Assembly (NCBI GenBank): GCA_023136305.1 | Contig: JAGLSF010000141.1 | Coordinates: 1 to 5,787 of the forward strand | DNA from: Spirochaetota bacterium | Lineage (GTDB): Bacteria; Spirochaetota; B62-G9; DRHN01 | DNA: 5,787 bases | Reading direction: 5' to 3' | In this document: one piece after another, positions 1 through 5,787 of the stretch | Layout: every line of letters begins with the position of its first letter | Position numbering within the stretch: position 1 is the first letter of the stretch | Notes under the pieces: generated by a model | What the model saw: only the letters and a program-made list of their open reading frames with translations | Databases searched by the model: none | What the model was told of the DNA's origin: nothing | Position numbers and translations under genes: made by a program

Positions 1-696
1 ATCAAATCCATAAAAAATACCCTCTATTACGCGGGGATTTCCCTACCCCTTGGCATCGTGACCGGGGTTGTTATTGCACTGCTTCTCAATACCAGAATAA
101 GGGGAATGGCTTTCTATAGGACGATCTTCTTCCTGCCGGTCATAGTACCCTTTGCGGCACATGCCATCCTGTGGAAATGGATACTCAATCCGAAGTTCGG
201 CATTGTTAATTACTTCTTCAGTCTGTTGGGGGTCAATAATCCCCCAGGCTGGTTCCAGGTGCCGGGGTGGTCCAAACCCGGATTGATTATCATGGCAACC
301 TGGGCTTCGGGACAGGCTATTATCATCTATCTGGCAGGTTTGCAGGATATTCCCGAAACCCTGTATGAAGTTGCCGACCTCGATGGAGCAAACTGGTTTC
401 AGAAGATTAAAAACATCACTCTTCCGATGATTTCAAACGTTATTCTCTTCAATCTGGTTATGGGCCTTATACATGCTTTTCAATTTTTCACCCAACCCTT
501 CATCATATCCAAAGGAACGGGCCGCCCAATGGATTCAATGCTGATGTACAATCTCTATCTGTACAAGCAGGCATTTAAATTCTTCAACATGGGGTACGCC
601 TGTGCAATGGCATGGCTGCTATTCGTTGCCATTATTTTGGTTACACTGTTTGTTTTCAAGACATCGAAAACATGGGTTTTTTATGGAGGAGAATAA
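1..696 (+). CDS. Sugar ABC transporter permease, MalF/UgpA type (CUT1), 5'-truncated by the window edge
   Basis: This is an inner-membrane subunit of a binding-protein-dependent ABC importer and would pair with the next gene's product to form the translocation channel. The reading frame is open from base 1. The 231 visible residues begin about where the conserved permease domain begins, so roughly 60-80 N-terminal residues, including the first membrane helix, lie outside the window. A GTG at 58 is in frame but falls inside a membrane helix of the conserved domain, so it is not the real start. Hydrophobic helices are visible at about residues 8-29, 42-60, 94-114, 144-166 and 199-219. The cytoplasmic EAA loop that docks on the ATPase is at about residues 123-142 (EVADLDGAN...ITLP), with the invariant Gly and the terminal Leu-Pro. 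The ending WVFYGGE is typical of the family. The next gene starts 6 nt after the stop, so the two are co-transcribed. Family assignment is firm; the substrate cannot be read from the sequence. Confidence 0.95.
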   Translation: MKSIKNTLYYAGISLPLGIVTGVVIALLLNTRIRGMAFYRTIFFLPVIVPFAAHAILWKWILNPKFGIVNYFFSLLGVNNPPGWFQVPGWSKPGLIIMATWASGQAIIIYLAGLQDIPETLYEVADLDGANWFQKIKNITLPMISNVILFNLVMGLIHAFQFFTQPFIISKGTGRPMDSMLMYNLYLYKQAFKFFNMGYACAMAWLLFVAIILVTLFVFKTSKTWVFYGGE

Positions 697-702
697 TCAC
701 CA

Positions 703-1551
703 ATGCCACTGAAACAGACAAAAAAGAAGGCGATAAACAGAGCCTCGGCATCCGTGGTACTGATAATACTTGCAGCGGCCTTCGGATTTCCCTTTTTCTG
801 GATGATTATAACATCATTTAAACCCACAGAAGAGGTATTCGTCTATCCTCCAAAGATACTCCCGGAGATATGGCACTTAATCAATTACGTAGAGGCGGCA
901 ACCATGATACCGTACTTCAGGTATCTTTGGAATACGGTGTACATCGCTATCGTTTGGACATCCGGGATACTTTTCTGCTCTACTTTCACAGCCTACGGTT
1001 TTTCAAGAATACGCTGGAAGGGGCGAGACATTTTTTTTTATATAATGCTTGCGACCATGATGGTTCCCTTTCAGGTGATACTCATACCACTCTTTGTCAT
1101 GTATTCAAAGATACACTGGGTGGGTACATTTAAACCCCTCACCTGGCCCGGATTCCTGGGGTTTTCCGGCGCCTTCTACATATTCCTCATGCGACAATTT
1201 TTTATGACACTCCCGAAAGACCTCGAAGATGCTGCAAAGATCGATGGGTGTAATGAGTTGCAGGTGTTCTATAGAATCATGCTCCCCCTGGTGAAACCGG
1301 GGCTCGCAGCGGTTGTACTATTTTGCTTCGTTGCAGTTTGGAACGACTTTCTCGAACCGCTCGTGTACATCAACTCCCAGGAAAAATACACCCTGGCCCT
1401 CGGCATCTATGATTTTGCCGCCGCGAGATTTTCTTCCTGGCCCAGACTCATGGCCAGTGCAATTCAAATGAGTTTGCCGGTTATTATCGTATTTTTCTTT
1501 GTACAACGAACATTTATACAGGGAATCACCTTGACCGGAATCAAGGGATAA
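703..1551 (+). CDS. Sugar ABC transporter permease, MalG/UgpE type (CUT1)
   Basis: This is the second membrane subunit of the importer, complete at 282 residues, the usual MalG-family length. The start is ATG 703. A GGAGGAG ribosome-binding site at 685-691 overlaps the end of the preceding gene and sits 11 nt before the start. A lysine-rich N-terminus is followed by helices at about residues 17-36, 77-99, 111-131, 150-168, 197-218 and 255-270. The EAA loop spans residues 175-195 (EDAAKIDGCN...RIMLP). The stretch FYIFLMRQFFMTLPKDLEDAA and the C-terminus QRTFIQGITLTGIKG are strong CUT1 signatures. A run of nine T at 1031-1039 lies inside the gene but the frame continues normally. The partner ATPase and solute-binding protein are absent from the window. 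The substrate is probably an oligosaccharide, a sugar alcohol or a glycerol-phosphate-type compound, judged only from family membership. Confidence 0.96.
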   Translation: MPLKQTKKKAINRASASVVLIILAAAFGFPFFWMIITSFKPTEEVFVYPPKILPEIWHLINYVEAATMIPYFRYLWNTVYIAIVWTSGILFCSTFTAYGFSRIRWKGRDIFFYIMLATMMVPFQVILIPLFVMYSKIHWVGTFKPLTWPGFLGFSGAFYIFLMRQFFMTLPKDLEDAAKIDGCNELQVFYRIMLPLVKPGLAAVVLFCFVAVWNDFLEPLVYINSQEKYTLALGIYDFAAARFSSWPRLMASAIQMSLPVIIVFFFVQRTFIQGITLTGIKG

Positions 1552-1625
1552 TAGGTCTTCAATCTAGACTTCCATGTTAGATCTCTACCTTCACATGACG
1601 ATTTCAGGACAGTGATCAAAGGTAC

Positions 1626-4508
1626 ATGCTCTACAAAAATAAATACCATACTATCTTGACCCTTTTCTTCTTCTCAGGGCTCACGGGACTCATCTACGAG
1701 GCCGTGTGGGCACGCTTCTTGAGTCTGATATTCGGAAGCACCGTATACGCATCATCAACCATACTGGTTGCCTATATGGTGGGGCTATCGATCGGTAGTT
1801 TTTTCGGGGGCAGAGCAGTCGAGCGAATGCAAAACCCTGTCAGGTTTTACGGCATATGCGAACTCGGTATTGGTCTATGTGCTATTATACTTCCCGTTGT
1901 CTTTGTTCAGATGAACGGGCTCTCCCGGTTCATCCATACTGTTCTCTCTCCATCGAGAGTCCTCTACACGGTGCTTCGTTTCATCATTGTAACCTGCCTT
2001 CTTCTCATACCAACTTCCCTGATGGGCGCGACTCTGCCTTCCCTGAGCAAAGGTCTGTCCGGGGATAGACGCAGGGCTGGCAGTTCCATCGGTTATCTGT
2101 ACACCATCAATACAATGGGTGCGGTGTGCGGTGTAATTGTTGCCACGTTCATAAGCATTGAGAAAATTGGACTCCGGTACAGCTCTTTTTTCGCTGCACT
2201 GGTGAATATTGCAATTGGCAGTGCCATTCTGTTCCTGATGGACACTGGAGACTATTCGACCAAATCCAGGGATGTTGATACAAATCTCGATACACTCAGA
2301 CGCCTGCCATTCAACGCGCGGCTGGTGCTCCTGGTATACGGGGTTTCAGGGTTCTGTGCTCTCTCGCTGGAAGTTCTCTGGACACGGGAGCTCGTCTTTT
2401 TTCTCGGTACAGGCACCTATGCATTCGGCACCATGCTGTCCGTTTTTCTTCTCGGCATCGGATTGGGGAGCCTCATTATCTCGAGATTGCTGCAGAAAAT
2501 AGAGAGGCCCCTTCTCCTGCTCGGTATTCTCGAGGTGTGTATCGGAGTGACGACACTCCTCAATTTCATTCTCATTCCAGAACTGTACAGCTATAAGCAA
2601 GATCTGTTTTTCAATCTAGGTCAGAATCTCTTCTCATTCGTCCTATCCGGGTATGCCGTAACAATAGGGCTGATGATTATTCCGACACTGTTCATGGGCG
2701 GTGCATTCCCGCTTGCCGTGCAGGTGTATTCCGGGGAGAATTACAAAATCGGCCAGTCGGTCGGAAAGATATATGCATTCAATACAATTGGCTCGATTCT
2801 TGGTGCCCTTTTAACCGGATTTGTTTTCATTCCCCTCATCGGTATTGCCCCTTCCTTCAAGATAATCATTATCATAAACATCCTCATTGGCGGGGCCGTG
2901 CTGTTCTTTTCGAATTTCAAATACATATTCGTGAAATTCATAACAGTGGGTTTGATCCCCCTCATCATTGCTACTCTGCTGTTTCTACCATTCGACCGAC
3001 CACTCGTCCTTTACAGCTACATCATGAACGACCCTGACAACAGGTTGCTGCACTATGCAGAGGACGCCTATGCCTCGGTTTCGGTCATCGATATTCCGGG
3101 TATCGGAAGAAGGCTTTACGTCGATTCCGGTCTGGCAGCCGACACATCCCGATTCGACATGCCCTCGCATAAAATGATCGTGCATGTTCCACTGCTGCTC
3201 ATGGACAATCCGAAGAAGGCGCTTGTTGTCGGGTTTGGGATGGGTGAAACTTCCCATTCGATCACCACGCATGGAGTGCAGGTTGATGCGGTCGAGATCT
3301 CCCGGGGGGCAGTGGAAGCAAATCACTATTTCAAAGATGTAAACCGCGACATCCTGAACAACGAACTGTTCAACATCACCATAGACGACGGCCGTAACTA
3401 CCTGCTGACCAATGAGGACAGATACGATCTGATCTCAGTGGGAATCATTCATCCTGGCATAAGCTCGAACAGTGCCGGGTTCTACGGAATCGATTTTTAT
3501 GAGCTATGCCGCCAGAGATTAACGGATACCGGCATCATCAGTCAATGGGTACCTACCCATGGATTGTCATTGGAAGCATTCAAGGTGATCATCAGCACCT
3601 TTGTGCAGGTGTTTCCTCATGCAACGCTCTGGTTCAAATATACCGACAACTTTGTCATTCTCCTGGGGTCAAAAACCCCGGTAGCCATTGACTTCGAACT
3701 ATTTCTGAAAGGGATGGGCAGGGATGGGGTCATGGATGATCTGGCAACTGTGGATATGACCAATCCACTGGTCATACTGGACTCCTTTTGGATGGATGAA
3801 AAAAGCCTCGCGGAATTCGCTGCCGGCGCCGGTATTACCAGCGACGACCGCCCGAGGCTGGAGTTCATGTCTGTTCGGTCAGTCAACGACATCGGTATTG
3901 ATGCGGTTGAAGCACTCAAGGGAAGCCATCAGAGAGTTACGGATTACCTGACAAATGTCCGGAACATGAGACAGGTTGCTGCAGAGTTATCAACCATTTA
4001 CGAGGCCACTGAACACCTGATACAGGGTCAAATCTACTATAAAATGTATCTATTCGACGAATCAATTGCGGAGCTCAGGAAGTCCCTCGAGATATACCCG
4101 GATGATGATAATACCCGCTATCTGCTGGACTATACCACCCAGACTTACATAAATAAACTTCTGATAAGGGCTGAAGAAAGCTATAAGGAAGCCAAGATAC
4201 GCGAGGCGCTCGGGCTGTACATGAAAGCCGCAGAGATAAAACCAGACTCAGCGGAAACCCACAATTTCATAGGAATGTGCTACAGCAAACTCGGGGACTA
4301 CAACAGCGCAATACGAGCTGTAGAAGAGGCCTTACTCTACGATCCGGACAACTACCAGTATCACTTCAACCTTGCCTCTCTCTTTGCCCGTACAGCTAAT
4401 TACGATGAGAGCAGGGCTGAATTGGAAAAAACCTTACAGCTGAATCCGGATTCTGTAAGGGCCAGGGAAGCTCTACAGCAACTGAATGAATTCCTGGACA
4501 ATCAATAA
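1626..4508 (+). CDS. Membrane-fused spermidine-synthase-like protein with C-terminal TPR repeats
   Basis: This 960-residue integral membrane protein has three parts. Residues 1-456 form two homologous membrane halves: SGLTGLIYEAVWAR near 17 matches SGFCALSLEVLWTR near 241, and IPTSLMGATLP near 128 matches IPTLFMGGAFP near 352. This is the layout of the fused MFS/spermidine-synthase family. Residues 463-690 are a SpeE-like Rossmann domain with a glycine loop (GFGMG, 536-540), the ribose-binding acid in VEIS (E557) and the DDGRNYL motif (587-593). The family-typical ITSDDRPRLEF follows at 737-747. Residues 794-944 hold about four TPRs, which usually bind proteins. The acidic residues of the SpeE DxxDP motif are replaced (G606, H609), so true aminopropyl transfer is doubtful and the reaction is unknown. 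ATG 1626 is the only usable start after an in-frame stop at 1596; its ribosome-binding site (AAAGG, 1618-1622) is weak and very close. The gene follows the permease gene by 74 nt and may be read through from it. Confidence 0.9.
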   Translation: MLYKNKYHTILTLFFFSGLTGLIYEAVWARFLSLIFGSTVYASSTILVAYMVGLSIGSFFGGRAVERMQNPVRFYGICELGIGLCAIILPVVFVQMNGLSRFIHTVLSPSRVLYTVLRFIIVTCLLLIPTSLMGATLPSLSKGLSGDRRRAGSSIGYLYTINTMGAVCGVIVATFISIEKIGLRYSSFFAALVNIAIGSAILFLMDTGDYSTKSRDVDTNLDTLRRLPFNARLVLLVYGVSGFCALSLEVLWTRELVFFLGTGTYAFGTMLSVFLLGIGLGSLIISRLLQKIERPLLLLGILEVCIGVTTLLNFILIPELYSYKQDLFFNLGQNLFSFVLSGYAVTIGLMIIPTLFMGGAFPLAVQVYSGENYKIGQSVGKIYAFNTIGSILGALLTGFVFIPLIGIAPSFKIIIIINILIGGAVLFFSNFKYIFVKFITVGLIPLIIATLLFLPFDRPLVLYSYIMNDPDNRLLHYAEDAYASVSVIDIPGIGRRLYVDSGLAADTSRFDMPSHKMIVHVPLLLMDNPKKALVVGFGMGETSHSITTHGVQVDAVEISRGAVEANHYFKDVNRDILNNELFNITIDDGRNYLLTNEDRYDLISVGIIHPGISSNSAGFYGIDFYELCRQRLTDTGIISQWVPTHGLSLEAFKVIISTFVQVFPHATLWFKYTDNFVILLGSKTPVAIDFELFLKGMGRDGVMDDLATVDMTNPLVILDSFWMDEKSLAEFAAGAGITSDDRPRLEFMSVRSVNDIGIDAVEALKGSHQRVTDYLTNVRNMRQVAAELSTIYEATEHLIQGQIYYKMYLFDESIAELRKSLEIYPDDDNTRYLLDYTTQTYINKLLIRAEESYKEAKIREALGLYMKAAEIKPDSAETHNFIGMCYSKLGDYNSAIRAVEEALLYDPDNYQYHFNLASLFARTANYDESRAELEKTLQLNPDSVRAREALQQLNEFLDNQ

Positions 4509-4726
4509 ATTGTTTCATACTATCCTTGAAATCGATTGCTGTAGCCAGGAGAATTAACAACCGGCAATGGCATATCCTCACCGCATTCGTATTGAAGTTG
4601 CGCACTTTCCATAAATCCTGCTCTCATCCTCTAATTTCGACTCTTATTTTTTCCCTAATGCTTTTGCAACTCTCTTTATCCATGACAATTTATTATTCTC
4701 TGCACGATATGCCTTGCTCGATTTGC

Positions 4727-5269
4727 TTATTTATTTCTACCTGTTATACGTCCCTTGATAGAGTTAAATTCTTCAAGCTTTCCTTCAACCTTTGACCATC
4801 TCTCAATCTCTTCCATGTTGATTTCATTCGAGCTGGCAACCAGGACAACCTGATCTAGACACTGAAGATCATCCCAATAATAGTAACCGGCTAATCTGTC
4901 TTTCACACAGTCAGTAGGTGAAAGCATTCTAAGTGTCCCGGTATCGAGTTCATGTTCGACTATCTCCTTTACCGGTTCATTGCCAACAGACAGGGGGCCG
5001 CCAGGAAACTCAATAAAGTACTCAGTATCCGGGTGCTTGAAATATTTGCCTTCTTCTGAAAAACCGATCTCCCTCATTGCATCGCGTATTCTGCGTCTTT
5101 TTGTGAAACGGGTGTTAATCAGATCAAGGTCCATTGAGACATACCTGTTACTGCTGTAGATTGAAACACATGCACCACCGGAGAGAACGACGTCAATCCC
5201 CTCATTTCTCAGGTGTGATTCAACAAATGCTGCAAGTTCTGCGTTTGTCATCTCTTTGATAGATTTCAT
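4727..5269 (-). CDS. Nucleotidyltransferase-fold protein (DUF6036/AbiEii-like), second gene of an HTH-nucleotidyltransferase pair
   Basis: The 180-residue soluble protein carries a polymerase-beta-type nucleotidyltransferase signature: SGGACVSIY at residues 30-38, then VSMDLDLI at 44-51 with the metal-binding pair D47 and D49. E87 in YFIEFPGG is a candidate third carboxylate. A downstream LSPTDCVKDRLAGYYYWDD (117-135) resembles the helix in AbiEii-type proteins where a Lys and nearby acids complete the active site. Such proteins transfer nucleotides to RNA, protein or small molecules, and several act as toxins or as antitoxins that modify a partner; which applies here is unknown. The start ATG overlaps the stop of the winged-helix gene (ATGA, 5269-5266), and GGAG at 5285-5282 lies 12 nt before it, so translation is likely coupled. 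The gene converges with the large membrane-protein gene. The fold is well supported by motifs, the exact family name is from memory of similar pairs, and the biological role is inference. Confidence 0.8.
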   Translation of the reverse strand: MKSIKEMTNAELAAFVESHLRNEGIDVVLSGGACVSIYSSNRYVSMDLDLINTRFTKRRRIRDAMREIGFSEEGKYFKHPDTEYFIEFPGGPLSVGNEPVKEIVEHELDTGTLRMLSPTDCVKDRLAGYYYWDDLQCLDQVVLVASSNEINMEEIERWSKVEGKLEEFNSIKGRITGRNK

Positions 5270-5595
5270 AGTGGTTTACCGCTCCGCCGAGGCCTTCGCC
5301 TGTTCATCAGAAGCTGCCCCTGTTCCTCCTGTGTATAGAAGGTAAGCGCCTTCTCTAGCAGTGCCTTCAATTCCTTGAGAAATGGATACCTCGGATTAAA
5401 AGAATAGAGGCGAGTTCTGCCTGCCGGGTTGCTGACCAAAACTCCACCTGCTTCAAGTTTTGCTAGCTGCTTCTGGATTGAGTCAGGATCACAACCAAAG
5501 AACCTCGCTATTTCCCTGATGTACCCTTCTTTTCTTACCAGAATAAATATAAGTACCCTCTCGGCGTTGGTTGAGCCCAGTAACGGTTCTAGCAT
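5266..5595 (-). CDS. Winged helix-turn-helix DNA-binding protein, first gene of the nucleotidyltransferase pair
   Basis: This 109-residue protein resembles ArsR/MarR-like winged-helix regulators. Residues 9-33 (NAERVLIFILV...YIREIARFFG) form the first helices. DPDSIQKQLAKLEAGGVL (36-53) is the recognition helix leading into the wing, and GRTRLYSFNPRYPF (59-72) is the second wing strand and exit. The tail is strongly basic (RRRPRRSGKPL), which could contact DNA or RNA or bind the acidic partner. No metal-binding cysteine pair is visible. The start ATG 5595 is fixed by an excellent Shine-Dalgarno sequence upstream. The stop overlaps the start of the nucleotidyltransferase gene by 4 nt, so the two are an operon. 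The likely role is autorepressor of the operon through the repeated operator at 5625-5683, and possibly antitoxin-like neutraliser of the partner. The DNA-binding fold is well supported; the function is inferred. Confidence 0.85.
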   Translation of the reverse strand: MLEPLLGSTNAERVLIFILVRKEGYIREIARFFGCDPDSIQKQLAKLEAGGVLVSNPAGRTRLYSFNPRYPFLKELKALLEKALTFYTQEEQGQLLMNRRRPRRSGKPL

Positions 5596-5600
5596 AACTT

Positions 5601-5611
5601 ATCACCTCCTT
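5601..5611 (-). promoter_or_regulatory. Strong ribosome-binding site of the winged-helix gene
   Basis: Read on the minus strand this is AAGGAGGTGAT, complementary to the 16S rRNA 3' tail over its whole length. The AGGAGG core ends 9 nt before the ATG at 5595. It fixes the start codon and implies that the first gene of the pair is translated efficiently, while the second gene depends on the ATGA overlap. Confidence 0.9.
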
Positions 5612-5624
5612 TGTACTTTGTTTC

Positions 5625-5683
5625 GTCAGATACTTTCCCTTATATAATTGTAATTATCTGACATATGTCAGATATTCTCTGAC
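5625..5683. promoter_or_regulatory. Multi-site operator: 20-bp perfect palindrome plus two flanking half-sites
   Basis: The perfect palindrome TATCTGACATATGTCAGATA occupies 5655-5674. Its half-site TATCTGAC recurs as GTCAGATA at 5625-5632 (8 of 8 in inverted orientation) and as TCTCTGAC at 5676-5683 (7 of 8). The right palindrome arm and the last half-site form a second inverted repeat, GTCAGA-N5-TCTGAC (5667-5683), centred about 10.5 bp, one helical turn, from the centre of the first. The leftmost half-site lies about three turns from the next one. The array is directly upstream of the winged-helix gene and overlaps its probable promoter. It is therefore best read as the operator bound by that protein, allowing cooperative binding of more than one dimer. 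The repeats are seen directly; the identity of the binder is inferred. Confidence 0.75.
5641..5671 (-). promoter_or_regulatory. Probable sigma-70-type promoter of the winged-helix/nucleotidyltransferase operon
   Basis: On the minus strand, CTGACA (5671-5666, 5 of 6 to the -35 consensus) is followed after 19 nt by TATATA (5646-5641), in an AT-rich stretch of about 20 bases. An alternative -10 is TACAAT (5652-5647, 5 of 6), but no -35 is well spaced from it. In either case the -35 side lies inside the palindromic operator, as expected for repression by promoter occlusion. The element choice is tentative; the general promoter location is more secure. Confidence 0.45.
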
Positions 5684-5787
5684 AATATGGGATTTCAATT
5701 CACGCGAGTCAAGGAAAAAAGGAATGACGGCGCGGGCTTCATATCACTGCTTGTACTTATACTATTCCAAAATTGTTTAAAGTAGCA

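Noticed and set aside
58..60. An in-frame GTG that could be taken as the start of the first permease gene.
   Set aside because: The frame is open upstream to base 1, and those residues (NTLYYAGISLPLGIV) match the conserved start of the permease domain, so the gene is truncated by the window instead.
1031..1039. A run of nine T inside the second permease gene, which could allow slippage or phase variation.
   Set aside because: The frame is intact on both sides, the run encodes an ordinary Ile-Phe-Phe-Tyr membrane segment, and nothing suggests programmed frameshifting.
3617..3919. A 100-codon open frame on the minus strand inside the large membrane-protein gene.
   Set aside because: It lies antisense to the well-supported SpeE-like coding sequence, has no recognisable domain and has the composition of a shadow frame.
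4626..4683. A short minus-strand ORF of about 19 codons starting at 4683, downstream of the nucleotidyltransferase gene.
   Set aside because: There is no ribosome-binding site and no family resemblance, and its length is expected by chance.
4509..4726. The gap between convergent genes was searched for a bidirectional terminator.
   Set aside because: T-rich runs exist (for example around 4645-4655), but I found no stable GC-rich stem directly before a T-run on either strand.
5691..5710. On the minus strand this reads roughly GCGTGAATTGAAATC, resembling the 3' end of a type I-C CRISPR repeat (GCGTGGATTGAAAC).
   Set aside because: It occurs once, has mismatches at key positions, and no second copy or regular spacing is visible before the window ends.
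5724..5780. An 18-codon ORF (ATG 5724 to TAA 5778) with a purine-rich AAGGAAAAAAGG stretch in front.
   Set aside because: It is very short, its composition is unremarkable and it resembles no known peptide. The upstream purines could be chance in an AT-rich spacer.

Overview
The window holds five protein-coding genes and one well-defined regulatory region. No rRNA, tRNA, insertion sequence or CRISPR array is visible. Moderate GC content, Shine-Dalgarno sites that use AGGAGG-type cores, and a CUT1-type sugar ABC transporter indicate a bacterium. The combination of a membrane-fused spermidine-synthase-like protein carrying TPRs with a winged-helix/nucleotidyltransferase pair suggests an environmental, probably anaerobic lineage (deltaproteobacterial, spirochaetal or a related phylum). 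That placement is an inference from gene style, and the sequence does not settle it.

Left part (1-1551, + strand): the 3' end of a MalF/UgpA-type permease gene and a complete MalG/UgpE-type permease gene, 6 nt apart. They are the two membrane subunits of a carbohydrate or glycerol-phosphate-type ABC importer. The binding protein and ATPase are not in the window and probably lie upstream of it. The sequence does not reveal the substrate.

Centre (1626-4508, + strand): a 960-residue protein built from two homologous multi-pass membrane halves, a spermidine-synthase-like Rossmann domain and a four-repeat C-terminal TPR region. The SAM-binding elements are recognisable, but the acidic residues that define aminopropyl transfer in SpeE are replaced. 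The protein is therefore unlikely to be an ordinary spermidine synthase. It lies 74 nt after the permease gene on the same strand. No convincing promoter or terminator was seen in that gap, so read-through is possible.

Right part (4727-5595, - strand, convergent with the above): a two-gene operon with a 4-nt ATGA overlap. It encodes a small winged-helix DNA-binding protein and then a nucleotidyltransferase-fold protein of the DUF6036/AbiEii-like kind, an arrangement resembling a toxin-antitoxin or self-regulated nucleotidyltransferase module. Its upstream region carries a perfect 20-bp palindrome plus two further copies of the same half-site, overlapping the likely promoter, and a near-perfect Shine-Dalgarno sequence. 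This self-contained, probably autoregulated cassette is the most interesting part of the window.

The 218 bases between the convergent genes (4509-4726) are pyrimidine-rich on the + strand and show no gene and no clear terminator hairpin. The last 100 or so bases (5684-5787) show no supportable feature.
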